64,000 nt of DNA from NCBI GenBank assembly GCA_032718475.1, contig JAUCBJ010000066.1:1-64000 (forward strand), written 5' to 3'. Position 1 is the stretch's first letter, and the number at the start of each line of letters is the position of its first letter. Both the position numbers and the translations under genes were made by a program. The notes beneath the pieces are model-generated. The model ran no database searches. It was not told where the DNA came from and was given only the letters and a program-made list of their open reading frames with translations. Below are positions 43,021-54,512 of this stretch, piece after piece. The DNA is from Nemertoderma westbladi (lineage: Eukaryota > Xenacoelomorpha > Nemertodermatida > Nemertodermatidae).

Positions 43021-44124
43021 TTAAATGTTCAGGGTAACATGCCTATATTCAAACAAATCAGATTCAAATATATTCCGACAAGCATTCACAAGTAATTCTA
43101 CGCTGTGTACACCGAGACCTTTCTTCCAAGACTCCTTTACATGAACACCAGTGTCTTCCCACTTCCTTCTCATCTGTTTCTGGTATTCGATAAAATTAGA
43201 CGTGTTGTTTTCTACGAATTTTTGAACAGTATTTGTGTAGTTCAATCCCAAAAATCGTAGTAATGCGCTTGTGGTTGCGTTTGGACGCTGCGTTAAATCT
43301 TCGAATTTTAATAAGTAATATCTATTTTCAAGCCAAGTTGGCTGGGAGTTACCAATAGATACATCGTTATACATTTTATCACAAACAAATCCTATGTCTT
43401 TGATCATTATCATTGAATCTCTCCTAATTGATGGAACTAAATTCACATATCTATACAACCCATCTCTGAATCTCGAGTAACAAATTGATCGAGGGTCTCT
43501 TATTAATTGAATAATTTTTAAGTTTATATTATGTTTAGTAATTAATTCTTCAAGGGATGAAATATTATCTAGTCTGTTTGTTTTAACCAATGTGATCTCA
43601 TGTTCGCGACATAATTGATTAAACATATGAGATGTAATATTATAGCAGGCTGTATCGCTACATTGTCTTGCTAGCACTTTGCTTTGCCTGCGAAAAGCTA
43701 TTGGTTTCGTGTTGGTATATTCAATATATGGTTCTGAAACGTTGCAAACATATATTGACCGTAATAGCGGTATCAATTGTGATGATGAAACGGTATTGTC
43801 ACATTGTCTCAAAGGCTCATCACCACAAGCTTCAGTAAGTTTTGGAAATCGAAACATGTGACCTGGCTCATAATGATATAGGACCGATGGGTGTGTGTCT
43901 AAAAGGTTTCCAAGGAAACTACCTCCACCTTTCATTGCAGTTATAATAATTATTGCTAATCTCTTCTCTGTATTAATAGTGGTAGTTTTAATAACATGGT
44001 CAACGCTCAACTCAGATTCCTGGGTTATATGAAGTAAATTCAGGATCCAAGCGAACAGTATAAAGGATCCTGACATTGAAACGAGAATAAACAGCTTCCA
44101 GACACGTCTTGGTAATTCACGCAT
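43021..44124 (-). CDS. Carbohydrate sulfotransferase, Golgi type II membrane protein
   Basis: Single-exon frame of 367 codons. A short basic cytosolic tail (MRELPRRVWK) precedes a signal anchor at 11-32, as in Golgi sulfotransferases that move sulfate from PAPS to sugar residues. The 5'-phosphosulfate loop lies at 63-72 (AMKGGGSFLG; RxGSSF is commoner), followed by LLDTHPSVLYHYEPGHMFR. The 3'-phosphate site is IQLIRDPRSICYSR (205-218). Several N-glycosylation sequons (for example 128, 162 and 187) fit a luminal domain. It resembles the Gal/GlcNAc/GalNAc 6-O-sulfotransferase group (CHST1-7), but the acceptor sugar cannot be told, so no symbol is given. The lysine and glycines in the PAPS loop are unusual. 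It is transcribed away from LRRC51 across a 616-base gap. Confidence 0.87.
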   Translation of the reverse strand: MRELPRRVWKLFILVSMSGSFILFAWILNLLHITQESELSVDHVIKTTTINTEKRLAIIIITAMKGGGSFLGNLLDTHPSVLYHYEPGHMFRFPKLTEACGDEPLRQCDNTVSSSQLIPLLRSIYVCNVSEPYIEYTNTKPIAFRRQSKVLARQCSDTACYNITSHMFNQLCREHEITLVKTNRLDNISSLEELITKHNINLKIIQLIRDPRSICYSRFRDGLYRYVNLVPSIRRDSMIMIKDIGFVCDKMYNDVSIGNSQPTWLENRYYLLKFEDLTQRPNATTSALLRFLGLNYTNTVQKFVENNTSNFIEYQKQMRRKWEDTGVHVKESWKKGLGVHSVELLVNACRNIFESDLFEYRHVTLNI

Positions 44125-44740
44125 TGCACAGTCTCAACCCTTTATATTGGAATAATAACTTTCAAGCTTCAACCAGACAGCCGCTAGTACAACCAGTACA
44201 CTGGTATACTGGTACACTATTATAGGCCTATCATCACAAATCTGACAAATTTATATTTATTTATCTTACAATAATTGCAAAGGTGTTTATTGTACCAAGT
44301 ATTGTGAACAGTAAATAATATGTAAGGCATGAAATTCAAAACCACAACCATGCTTATAGATTGTGGATCCAATCAACAACACTGGATTAAAATATGAAGG
44401 TTATTGTCGCCTAGCAACCTCATGGAATCCAAATATTAATTATTGAGTTGCCAAGATCGCCCTTACCATCTTACCTTACCATGTTTGCTTACTTGTAGAG
44501 TGAAAGTTACATGAATAGACATTATTTCCCGATTGATATAAAGCAATTTGCCATAATTATTTGCAAATATATTTCACATGCCAACTTATACTTATAAATA
44601 TCATTAACTTATTTAATTGCTTGAATTAAATACTGCAAAGTCATTGTTCGGCTAGAGATTACGTGGCTATTTTAGAAATTGAATAATAATGTCATAAGTT
44701 GTTAATAAAACTAAAAATATAACATTAATTATTAATAATT
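44125..44740. promoter_or_regulatory. Divergent intergenic region, sulfotransferase / LRRC51
   Basis: 616 bases separate two start codons on opposite strands, so both promoters must lie here unless there are distal non-coding exons. No CpG-rich core or clear TATA element was distinguished in this AT-rich stretch. Confidence 0.45.
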
Positions 44741-44949
44741 ATGGAGGTTGTACTTTACAATAAGAAGCGCGACTTATACGACTATATAAAACCTTCTATT
44801 GATTGCCACACTGAACTAAATAAGCCACTCGATTTCTCGTTTAAATTCTTCCTGAACAGCAGTGATATGAAAGGGGAAGAGCCTATAAGTTCAGATGGAA
44901 AACCAATGGAAAAGGATGAAGATGGATTGGTGAACACAAAGTGCTTGAG
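44741..44949 (+). CDS. LRRC51: LRRC51 exon 1
   Basis: Encodes the first 69 residues plus two bases of codon 70, including PLDFSFKFF, the conserved N-terminal motif of leucine-rich-repeat protein 51. It ends at a strong GTGAGT donor (44950). Reading through would hit a stop immediately. The complete three-exon model gives 203 residues, against 192 in human LRRC51, a small LRR protein whose molecular role is poorly defined and which is transcribed together with LRTOMT in primates. Confidence 0.88.
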
Positions 44950-45474
44950 GTGAGTCCAGAATAGGCCTTATAAAGTGCAGTGGGGGGGACTCGAACCCCA
45001 CACTCGAGGCCTAATCTTGGCCCTCGAGAAACCTTTGCAATTTTCTCCCTCCTTTAATCTTAGCCATAATAATGTCATGGGATGGGATGCACAATCACTT
45101 TTCACTGACTGGGGCAGTTAGTAAGCTCATCAGACTGTATGGAGGATACAGTGTACAGTTATTGTAGGGTGTCCATGACTAACATTATACACAAAAACGT
45201 AATCTATAATAAAACAAAATTAATCGACACCGACTACAGTACAGATACCCTCTGGTAACGGTATATTCTATCTATATTATGATATAAATGTTAAATATCA
45301 ATTAAGGGAAATGAGCAAGTTACAGTGGCAGATTATTGCAACCCAAACAATAAACGAGTCATGAGCACACGGTATACAAGCAAGCAAAAATTTTATTTTA
45401 TTTTTGTTTATTATTGTATTATTTTTTTGGCAAAATTACCATGTAATTTCTTATATCATTGCTTTTATTTTCAG

Positions 45475-45703
45475 ACTTAACAATAACAGTCTCTCGAACA
45501 TTGAAGACTTGAAGGAAATGTCAACAGGAATTGTTGCAGATATTACGTCTATTACGTGGATTGATTTATCCTTTAATAGTCTAACTAAGATCGACCCCAG
45601 CCTCGTGGAATTCACAGGTCTTAAAATGCTTTATTTACATGGCAACAAGATCCAAAATCTTTCAGAAGTTGACAAATTGGTGAAGCTGAGAAACTTAAGA
45701 AAG
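45475..45703 (+). CDS. LRRC51: LRRC51 exon 2 (leucine-rich repeats)
   Basis: Follows a TTTTCAG acceptor and completes the split Arg codon. It encodes RLNNNSLSNIEDLKE, ITWIDLSFNSLTKIDPSL and LKMLYLHGNKIQNLSEV, three leucine-rich repeats in the same order and wording as human LRRC51. It ends after KLRNLRK at a GTAAAA donor (45704), phase 0. The intron before it (44950-45474) carries a single GGTTACAG-family repeat unit near 45306-45360. Confidence 0.93.
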
Positions 45704-46089
45704 GTAAAAAGATTCAATATAAAAAATTTACTTATCCAAATCAGTATTTTGTCATTGATAATCGAATATAAAATAGGGGCCCTACTCTACCTACAGATGT
45801 TGTACAGTAGAATCTATAGGCCAACATTATCCAAATACAATGTACAGTATAAGCGGGCACTAATGACATGCTACCATAGGTACTATTTCCTATCTACAGT
45901 ATTAGCCGGGTGCATATAAAGCATACATTTCTCACTTTTCGGGATTTGAAAGGAATGGCAGTTTGCCTCCATCGACATAAAGTTATATAAATATATTTTG
46001 TTGCGGGTCACTTTAGTCTTTACATAACAAAACAACAGAAAACATAGATAATCTGGGACATAACTTTATTCTAACATTGTTTGTTTCAG

Positions 46090-46263
46090 TTGACATTACA
46101 TGGGAGTCCAATTGAGAATGATAAATCCTATAGAAACTATGTTCTATCAAAACTGCCGCATATTATATCGATGGACTTTGGGTTGATAACTAAAAGCGAT
46201 AAACGTAGAGCTATGGTTTGGCAACGAGGAAAGGCGCGTAAAACCAGACGTTATAGCGACTAA
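46090..46263 (+). CDS. LRRC51: LRRC51 exon 3 (C-terminus)
   Basis: Starts after TTGTTTCAG and continues in frame as LTLHGSPIENDKSYRNYVL, the LRR cap of the family, then MDFGLITKSDKRRAMVWQRG, matching the conserved end of LRRC51. The stop is TAA at 46261-46263. Confidence 0.93.
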   Translation: MTLHGSPIENDKSYRNYVLSKLPHIISMDFGLITKSDKRRAMVWQRGKARKTRRYSD

Positions 46264-47635
46264 GAAGAAACACGGCCAGATAGCAATGAAGGATTTATCT
46301 GCCTTCAAATGGTCCATAACAATTGTCATTAACATTGAACTACAACTGCATATCTTTTTGAACCAATACAACCATAATTTCACCAATGCACCGTAGTCGA
46401 AGGAAAAGTTAAATATTGTTGTGCTACATGTTAGAGGTAGTACAATTCAAATGCCCAACGTATATTAATTCACTAATATTCTGTAATTACCTCATCATAT
46501 GACATTGATACTGTAGTTACTGTAGGATGGCTGAACACGCGTTTGTCATTGCGCAACAAAATTCTTCAAGCAATTTGTTTAGATACTCTAGAACGTTAGG
46601 CCTACTGTACAGTCGTTAGAAGGTACGTTAAAACACCATAGTGTGCCTTTTCGTTAAAAGATACCTACATATCCAAGGAAAAACTTACCTAAAGATAGTC
46701 CGTATATGGGCGAATGACTTAGGATAGGGAATAGGGAACAACCTGGTTTTATATTCAAATGACGAGACAAGGCGAGGAATCTTCACACAAATCGCACCTG
46801 GGCTAATAAACAATATTAATTTTATTCATTACCATTTAACCTTAACCTTATTAATTCAGTTGTTGAAAAATTCACAAATACGAAATATACAGAAATACCA
46901 TTCATTCCACTTACTTTGTTATCTAGTAGATTGGTAGTGTTTTGCTAACATGAACTCGGCGGGGTGCGTTATTAAGCACCAAATAAATACTACTGTATAA
47001 GATTTAGGATACTAACTTAAACAAAATTAGGAAAGCGGGACTTATTATGGCGAGTATACACAAACTACTACTACAGTGTAGGGTGAAGGGTGACCCCCAA
47101 TAATATCAAACCTACAACGATAAAACACCACTCTGTTGCAAACCTCGCAATAAACACTCTGTTGCCATCCACTGCCAGAGATTACCCACCTCCATCGCAG
47201 CTAATGAGGCAAGACACCATCAAAGATGCAAACTGGAGTACTGTAGAGCGACCAGTTCATGAAATGGGAAGGGGGATTCAAACTCAGGAAATAATCCAAC
47301 CTGGCATACAGTAACTTGTCTTGGAATAACTAATTATGTACATAAAAAATAACCACAAAAATAATAATATGCGGCCATAGAAACAGCATTCGTGTGGAAG
47401 TAACATTCACTATGTCCTACTGTAGCTACTGTACTGTAGGTAAAATTATGAAAAATGTTACTAAATCATATCTCTAAAATCGTAATTCTATCTTATCTCC
47501 CTATACACCATGACCCAGTGTCATTTTCTGATTTACACGCCCCCCAACGCCCACCCACCCCCACCCCCCCCCCCCCCCCCAAAAAAAAATGTCTACAAAT
47601 CTTCATCATTTTGCTTGAAATTTGAACCACAACTT
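46264..47635. other. No gene seen
   Basis: AT-rich spacer after LRRC51. A C-rich tract followed by nine A lies at about 47540-47589. Confidence 0.5.
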
Positions 47636-47952
47636 GCCTTTAAAAATTTTTTATAAGCGTTTTAAAAGTGTTTTTTTGCGAAATCGCACCATTCGTAGGC
47701 CTATCGTGCGTGGCCATTCTTCACACTAGTGGTATTTTGTGCTTGCGCTGCAAGGATTCGAAATATGTAACAATATCTGAATTTCGTTAAGAAACAGCTG
47801 AGATATAATCGTTCAAAGATTGCAAGAATTATCGTTTGCTGAAAGTCATTTATTCTATTTAATAAATACGACTAACGTGAAGAATGGCCACAATACGAAG
47901 TGTGCGATTTCGCAAAGGATACTTTTTTATAACGCTTATAAAATTTGAAGGC
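47636..47952. repeat. Hairpin element with GCCTT ends
   Basis: The left arm contains TTATAAGCGTTTTAAAAGTG, TTGCGAAATCGCAC and GTGGCCATTCTTCAC. The right arm has the same blocks inverted and in reverse order. The loop holds a diverged GCGCTGCAAGGATTCGAAAT fragment of the family also seen at 38276 and 42165. Confidence 0.85.
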
Positions 47953-48599
47953 AAAATTGAAAATTCCGACGTCATGAGGGCAATGACGGTGAGTTGAACT
48001 ACTGCAGTTCTGTTTCATCAGCAAACGACACTATACGTGGGTCACGGCGTGTATTACTACAATTATGTATACGTTCTGAAAGCCTACTATACAATTATCT
48101 AAATTTGTGTGTAATGTGGTGGATTAAGGTGGGGTGGGGTAAATGTACAACCTTAAAATTTTATATATATTGAGAACAGAACCATTTAATGTCACTTTTG
48201 AATTAAATAAAAAAAGTCCAAATACAGGTGTTTTTAATCTTGAAATTTAAAATTTGTCATCTGACGTCGTAGGTAGGGTTATTCATGTATTTTTCGAAAA
48301 ATTTGATTTTCTTAATTTTAAAAATTCATTCATTACCTTGTGGAGCTGTAAACAGAAGGTCTCAATTCAATACATTGGAGTAAGCTATACAGCCAGAAAG
48401 GTAAAGAAAGGTTTACGAACCCCGAAGGTAGAGAAAGTGAAATTGGCTTTGTTTTAGGCTTCATAAATAAACGAGTACTGGTGTGTTATACTGTAGGTAC
48501 AGTTCATCCCCTCAAAATTTTTATACTAGCTAGTTTTCGTTATTTATATTTTTCGAAATGTTCTAGAACGTGTTACTATTATTTAAAAAAATAACTAAT
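47953..48599. other. No gene seen
   Basis: AT-rich spacer; no coding region supported. Confidence 0.45.
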
Positions 48600-49264
48600 A
48601 TAAACAACTTTGAAAAACGTACGTACGGTACTGCCTTTCCTTTCATCAGTACCGGTACCAAGTTTAGTTGGTCAGTAGGCCCTACTATTAGAACTGTTGC
48701 CCGGTCCCAAACCCGTTCAATTCCGCGACGGCTCTATAACAAAATTCGGCGTCGCCAACACCACCGAGGAGGGACAACATGGTCGCAGTAGAAACGCCAA
48801 TAGCTCGGCCGCGCGTTAACTTACGGATACTATTCTTTCGTTGTTGGATAGAGAGAGCAGAGAGGAAAGATAGCTCTACTGTACAGTAGAAGAAATATCA
48901 ACCACTTTTTTCCAAAGTCGTCAGGAAGTTGCAATAAACGAAGCCTCAATTATCGCAAACAAGGCATTCCACGCTACTTTTTTTATTATCAGGGCTACGA
49001 CCTCGCAACCTTTTTTTAATAGACAGACCGAAGGGGGTAGTAACTTTTTCAATCTGGGTAATTTTTTGTTTCGAGCGAGTCTTCCACCCGAAAAGTGGTG
49101 CCGAATATTTGCGACTCGCAAAAACTCCCGATATTCGAAGCGCGATAGAGAAATTGGGGTTGCGACCGGGCAACTGTACATAGTAGGCCTACTGACCAAG
49201 TAAACTTGATTCCGGTACTGATGAAAAAAAAAGGTAATACGTACGTGTTTCAAAATGTGTTTAT
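48600..49264. repeat. Inverted-repeat element, arms about 110 bp
   Basis: ATAAACAACTTTGAAAAACG, ACGTACGGTACTG, CATCAGTACCGG, TTGGTCAGTAGGCC and GTTGCCCGGTC occur at the left (48600-48705) and, inverted in mirror order, at the right (49160-49264). The 450-bp interior has no recognisable frame. Confidence 0.8.
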
Positions 49265-50544
49265 ATCTCAAGAACCCTCTGGCAAGAACCCTCTCAAGAA
49301 TCCCCTGGCCTTGAGACTAGAAATGGTCGGTCGGTTTAACTTTTCATTCTCTACAAAATCACTTAACATTGTTTTTATTAAAAAAAAAACAGATTTTTAT
49401 GGTCCCAAATTTCGGTCCGCGGGGTCCCTCGAGCTCGAAGCAAAGTTCAAAGTTTCGTAGCTCGGCCCCTTTTGATTTTTGTCAAAATTCCTTCAAAAGT
49501 AAACCTTATAATTGCAATCGTTATCAGCGTACCAATTTCTAAAAAATCGGAAACAAAATATTTTCGGATTTTTTTGTTGTTGACAAATTCGATGCATCCG
49601 CCGCGGTCAGATTTTTTCCGATTTTCAGAGCTCAAATTGTTTTTGTCTCAGAAACGGCTGAATTTTTTTTAATGTAAATTTTAAGTTAATTTAGAGTCTC
49701 TGAATCCGAATTTCATGTCAGTTTTCATTTTGACCTACGTTTTCACTCTTATAGGCGCCGGAATTATTTTTCGGAAATTTAAAACCAGCATGTTCCTCAC
49801 TGAAAATCATTCATAGGCCTATCCATTTATCGTAATTTTTACCTATAATATTCAGGTTTAGCCTTAGATTTCATTATAAATAGTAACTGAGGGCCAATCT
49901 ATATATTTCCAAACATTGATGCCTACGATTCAAATAAGAATTACTTTTGGGTGGGTGAGCAATATTCTTTGTTTTCTTCTACCACAATGAAACCTACAAC
50001 CCACCGCTACTACATATTTTACAAGGGCCAACTACAATGAATAATTAATCGATACTGCGCGCGATGTTTCGAGGGAGAAAATTAATGTGTGGGCCTATAT
50101 TATCTCATCAGCCTACCGCTTCATCTTACAACGTCATCTTATCTAGTCTGTTTCCCCCTTATTAAAACTATTCAGGAACTTCTCGAATGTGCAACGTCGT
50201 GAATAATAAACACCATGTTCTAGAAGTCAAGGAATTAATAATAGTTTACATTATAAATTATATGTCTGTCTATATAAAAAAAGACGCAAAAAGTGAAAGC
50301 TCTACGTAGGAATGCAAATTAAGTTACAATTCGTGTTGTGATGACAGTTATTGTTACCTTCCTGTATAAACATAATAGGCCTACTGTACTTACTAGATAC
50401 TTAACTTACTGTAACTTAAAGTTTGTTTCTGTTACTAAACTATTACATGTTCATTGGCATGAAACCCCATACTGCTGTTCAGCACTGTAACCATAAACTT
50501 CAAGGCGATATTTTGGAAGGGTTTGGTTTTGCCTTGTTCAATAC
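49265..50544. other. No gene seen; upstream of repeat-protein gene
   Basis: AT-rich, no supported frame. The promoter of the gene starting at 50545 should lie here, but no element could be singled out. Confidence 0.45.
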
Positions 50545-50575
50545 ATGGGGCCCAAATCAAAGAAACAAATGCCAG
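50545..50575 (+). CDS. Repeat-protein gene, coding exon 1
   Basis: ATG GGG CCC AAA TCA AAG AAA CAA ATG CCA G encodes MGPKSKKQMP and is followed by a consensus GTGAGT donor (50576). It leaves one base, the phase needed by the next exon at 51015. The sequence ATGCCAGGTGAGTT is repeated 18 bases downstream, so a second in-frame donor exists at 50594. The exon is short and rests on phase and donor quality alone. The whole model (six exons, 1323 codons, all introns phase 1) is not recognised as any known family. Confidence 0.6.
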
Positions 50576-51014
50576 GTGAGTTTTTAATGCCAGGTGAGTT
50601 CTTAATTATGATTGTCTTCAGCAACGGTTTTGACAGTCCAGTAATTTCATTGTTCCTGTTCGCGATCAGCCATGTAAATTTCTAAAAAATCTAAAATACA
50701 GCAATATCATGCATGACTCGTGTCATTTAGCAATCGGTTCAGGAATGCCACCTCGTATCCTTTCATCAGGCGGCTGTCAATTACACGTTAAATTAAATGT
50801 AAAACCACTCACTTCAGGCTACTACTGAGCCTTGCCTGGCGCTGGCACCAGTTATGATGGTACACACCACGCGTATCAATCCTTACACTGTATAAATATA
50901 ATAATATATAATGTAATTATATCGCGGCTTTCTATGAACATTAAACAATGCGACAAATGCAGATGTTTTGATTTAGGCCTATAAGATCTACGTATTTGTT
51001 TATTTTGTTTGCAG

Positions 51015-51362
51015 AAAATTCTGAGATTCCACGGAATAAAACTAAACGTAAGTCCATATCAGCGGCATCTCTAATCAGCGATGCATCCACCAACTCTAGA
51101 AGAAACTCTCTCAGAGAACAAATGTCACATTTTTTTAATTTAAGTAATTCCCAAGAATTAAAAAAAAAAACATCGTCGACGAGAAGTAGTACGCCGTCCA
51201 TCGTATCTCACAACGTGACTCCATCAGTTATTATACATGCATCAGCCCATGCTCTTGGTCTGAGCGCGATAAGTTTAGCCAAGAGAATTAATGATTTTAT
51301 TAAGGAATCAGATACCCAACGACGAAATTCATTAAAGAGTATTCAAATTACGCAGTGTGGGC
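51015..51362 (+). CDS. Repeat-protein gene, exon 2
   Basis: 348 bases between a TTTGTTTGCAG acceptor and a C|GTGAGC donor (51363), phase 1 at both ends. Ser/Arg/Lys-rich: NKTKRKSISAASLISDA, NSRRNSLREQ and SSTRSSTPSIVSHN suggest a disordered, phosphorylatable segment. It is followed by a possible amphipathic helix, VIIHASAHALGLSAISLAKR. Without splicing the frame runs into the 25-bp minisatellite, whose first unit overlaps the donor. No homologue is recognised. Confidence 0.75.
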
Positions 51363-52815
51363 GTGAGCGTGGGCGTAGGCGTGGGCGTGGGCGATTGTGT
51401 GTTACTGGAGGGTGGGCGAATGTGTGTAACTGGGGGTGGGCGATTGTTTGTTACTGGGGGGTGGACGATTGTGTGTTTTTAGGGGGTGGGCGATTGTGTG
51501 TTACTGGGGGGTGGGCAATTGAGTGTTACTGGGGCGTGGGCGATTGTGTGTTGCCGGGGCGTGGGCGATTGTGTGTGACTGGGGGTGGGCTATAGTGTGT
51601 TACAGGGGTGTAGGCGATTGTATGTTACTGGGGCGTGGGCGATTGTGTGTTGCTGGGGCGTGGTCGACTGTGTGTTCCTGGGGCGTGGGTGATTGTGTGT
51701 TGCTGACGCGTGGGCGATTGTGTGTGACTGGGGGTGGGCTATTGTGTGTTACTGGGGCGTGGGCGATTGTGTGTTGCTGAGGCGTGGGCGATTGTGTGTT
51801 GCTGGGGCGTGGGTGATTGTGTGTTGCTGGGGCGTGGGCGATTGTGTGCAGCTGGGGCTTGGGCGATTGTGTGATACTGGGGCGTGGGCGATTATGTGTT
51901 GCTGGGGCGTGGGCGATTGTGTGTTACTGGGGCGTGGGCGATTGTATGTTGCTGGGGCGTGGGCGATTTTGTGGGACTGGGGGATGGGCGATTGTGTGTT
52001 ACTGGGGCGTGGGCGATTGTGTGTTGCTGGGGCGTGGACGATTGTGTGTTTCTAGGTGGTGGGCGTTTGTGTGTTACTGGGGCGTGGGCGATTATGTGTT
52101 GCTGGGGCGTGGGCGATTGCGTGTTACTGGGGCGTGGGCGATTGTATGTTGCTGGGGCGTGGGCGATTGTGTGGAACTGGTGGATGGGATATTGTGTGTT
52201 ACTGGGGGGTGGGCGATTGGGTGTTACTGGGGTTGGGCGATTGTGTGTTACTGGGGGTGGGTGATTGTGTGTTACTGGGGGTGGGCGATTGTGTGTTACT
52301 GGGGCGTGGGCGATTGTGTGTTGCTGGGGCGTTGGCGATTGTGGGTGACTGGGGGTGGGCTATTGTGTGTTACTGGGGTGTAGGCGATTGTGTGTTACTG
52401 GGGAGTGGGCGATTGTTGTTGCCGGGGCGTGAGCGATTGTGTGCTGCTGGGGCGTCGTGGGCGATTGTGTGTTGCTGGGGCGTGGGCGATTGTAGGTTGC
52501 TGGGGCGTGGGCGATTGTGTGTTACTGGGGCGTGGGCGATTATGTGTTGCTGGGGCGTGGGCGATTGTGTGTTAATGGGGCGTGGGCGATTGTGTGTTGC
52601 TGGGGCGTGGGCGATTGTGTCATACTGGGGCGTGGATGATTGTGTGTTTCTAGGGGGTGGGCGATTGTGTGTTACTGTGGGGTGGGCGATTGTGTGTTGC
52701 TGGGGCGTGGACGATTGTGTGTTTCTAGGGGGTTGGCGATTCTGTGTTACTGGGGCGTGGACGATTGTGTGTTTCTAGGGGGTGGGCGATTGCGTGTTTC
52801 TGCTAGGTGGGTTGC
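51363..52815 (+). repeat. 25-bp G-rich minisatellite, about 58 copies
   Basis: Units of GGGCGATTGTGTGTTRCTGG followed by GGCGT fill the start of intron 2, beginning exactly at the splice donor of exon 2. Period 25 cycles the reading frame, so the long Gly/Cys/Trp-rich open frames are not protein. Confidence 0.95.
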
Positions 52816-53299
52816 GATGAAGAGTTCCGGTCCAGTGCGATTTTGGTACATTTTACTAGAACAAAAAAATGTGTTCTAAAACAAAAACATTTATCAAAAT
52901 TGATAGCTAACACGTGTTCTATAACATTTATAAAAAAAACTAACAAAAAGCAAAAACTAGCTAGTATAAAAAATCAATGTCATCGTCATTGAAATTACTT
53001 TGAAATTTAATTCAACATTACTTTTTATGTTGACAAAAAAGTGTTTTTTTTGTGAAACTTTTTAACGACTATGACAAAAAAAGTGACTTACAACAAATAA
53101 AAAACGAATATTGTATTTTTATTTAATTGATCAATTTAATTGATATTTTGTTTTCAAAAGCATTTATCACAACAAATTATCTTGGAAAGTGTTTACTGAC
53201 TCAGGCCGAAAGATTTGGTTTGGAATGGCTTTCTTTCTGGCTCTGCCGTCATAACACCACATTGCTGACGATCTCGTCAATTTAGTCATCAGATAATCA

Positions 53300-54020
53300 A
53301 TACTACTACAACTACTACTAGGATCGAGATGCTGATTGCAGCTGCATTTTTAAGAATGCTGTGCCGGCTTGTCGACCAAATTGCGCCGCCACAACTCCCT
53401 ATCACTCATGAAATTTCCTAGATCATCCACATCGTCAAGGCCAGTGTTATTTAATTAATGTTATTCACTCCATGAGGCCGCCAAAGTACAAGATTATGCA
53501 CTGGCTGGTCCTCACGGCGAAAGCAATGTCCTGCAAAGCAGAGGCGGCTTTGTTCTAGTGTCAAGCTTGGGGGAAGCAATGAGACACCTCCAATTTTATA
53601 TAGTGTCTGGATGGAGATGTGTGCATTGTACTTGACACAGAGAACCCGGCGTAGCATTCTTGTGAATGTGCCACCCAGAGATTTGGTGTCCTCAGCAGTT
53701 AGAGCCCAGCATAGAGGAGTACTGGAACTGCTGCTGCTCTAAATAATCGGACCTTAAGTTTCCGATTAATTCTCGGTGACTTCCAAATCCCGGAAAGCCC
53801 ATTCAAGGCTGCCCATGCCTTTCCCTTACGTATTCGAAGGTCCTCACCTGACTTCCGGATCTATGATCCCAGGTAACAGAAGTCGTCCACATGCTCAAGC
53901 ATTACCCATCCTTTGAGCTTATGCTCATCCGATTAGAGACTTGCTGAGGACTTTCAAAGTTAACTGTCAACATTTTGGTCTTTTTGGCGTTAATAAAAAG
54001 ACCAACACTAGAAGCAGCCT
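53300..54020 (-). mobile_element. LINE fragment, inverted, in intron 2
   Basis: Reads on the minus strand from 54020 to a CTACTACTAC-type tail at about 53304. It matches the 3' part of the LINE at 41330-42030 (FAGHCFRREDQPVHNLVLW is recognisable). It is 5'-truncated, with frameshifts. Confidence 0.85.
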
Positions 54021-54028
54021 GTTCAGCT

Positions 54029-54451
54029 AGCGGCTCAGGTTAAAGATAGACCTGGTAATATTACCTGATACCTTGTGTCCGCAATTTACCTCCTCATGGC
54101 CTCCCATCTGTCAATACCACCATATGCTGCCACTGTGATCAACCCTACAGTACTTGGTAGTCTTTAACCACTCGCTACAATGAAAGGTTAGTATGTATAT
54201 TAATCGTGAACCATCGCGGCCACAATGATTAATTATATACTCTAGCTACTAATTTATGCCATTGTGACTGTGATGGTTCATGGTTAATATACACTACCCT
54301 TTCATTGTAGCGAAAGACGGCCAAGTACCGTAGGGTTGAGCACAGTGGCAGCATATGATGGTATTGACAGATCGGAGGCCATGAGGAGGTAAATTGCGGA
54401 CATACAAGGTATCAGATAGTATTTCCAGGTCTATCTTTTACCTGAGCCGCT
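54029..54451. repeat. Hairpin, arms about 200 bp
   Basis: AGCGGCTCAGGTTAAAGATA at 54029 pairs with TATCTTTTACCTGAGCCGCT at 54432-54451. Pairing continues through CCGCAATTTACCTCCTCATG, GGCCTCC, TGTCAATACCA and CGCTACAATGAAAG, roughly 90 percent overall. Its right end merges with a tRNA-like sequence. Confidence 0.87.
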
Positions 54452-54512
54452 ATCTGAATGGTTAGAGCGTCAGACTTCCAACTCGGAGGTCACCAGTTCG
54501 AATCCACCTGGA
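54446..54512 (+). repeat. tRNA-derived SINE relic
   Basis: TATCTGAATGGTTAGAGCG (54451) resembles a pol III A box with D-loop, and AGTTCGAATCC (54495-54505) is a one-mismatch B box; both are spaced as in a tRNA. GACTTCCAACTCGG between them is a damaged anticodon arm with no clean stem. Best read as the head of a tRNA-derived SINE, not a functional tRNA gene. Confidence 0.55.

Noticed and set aside
44978-45040. Possible tRNA gene on the minus strand (GGGGTTCGAGTCCCC)
   Set aside because: Only a B-box-like hairpin is present; no matching A box, anticodon arm or acceptor stem could be built.
51363-52879. Gly/Trp/Cys-rich frames up to 240 codons
   Set aside because: Period-25 minisatellite cycles through all frames; it starts at a splice donor and is intronic.
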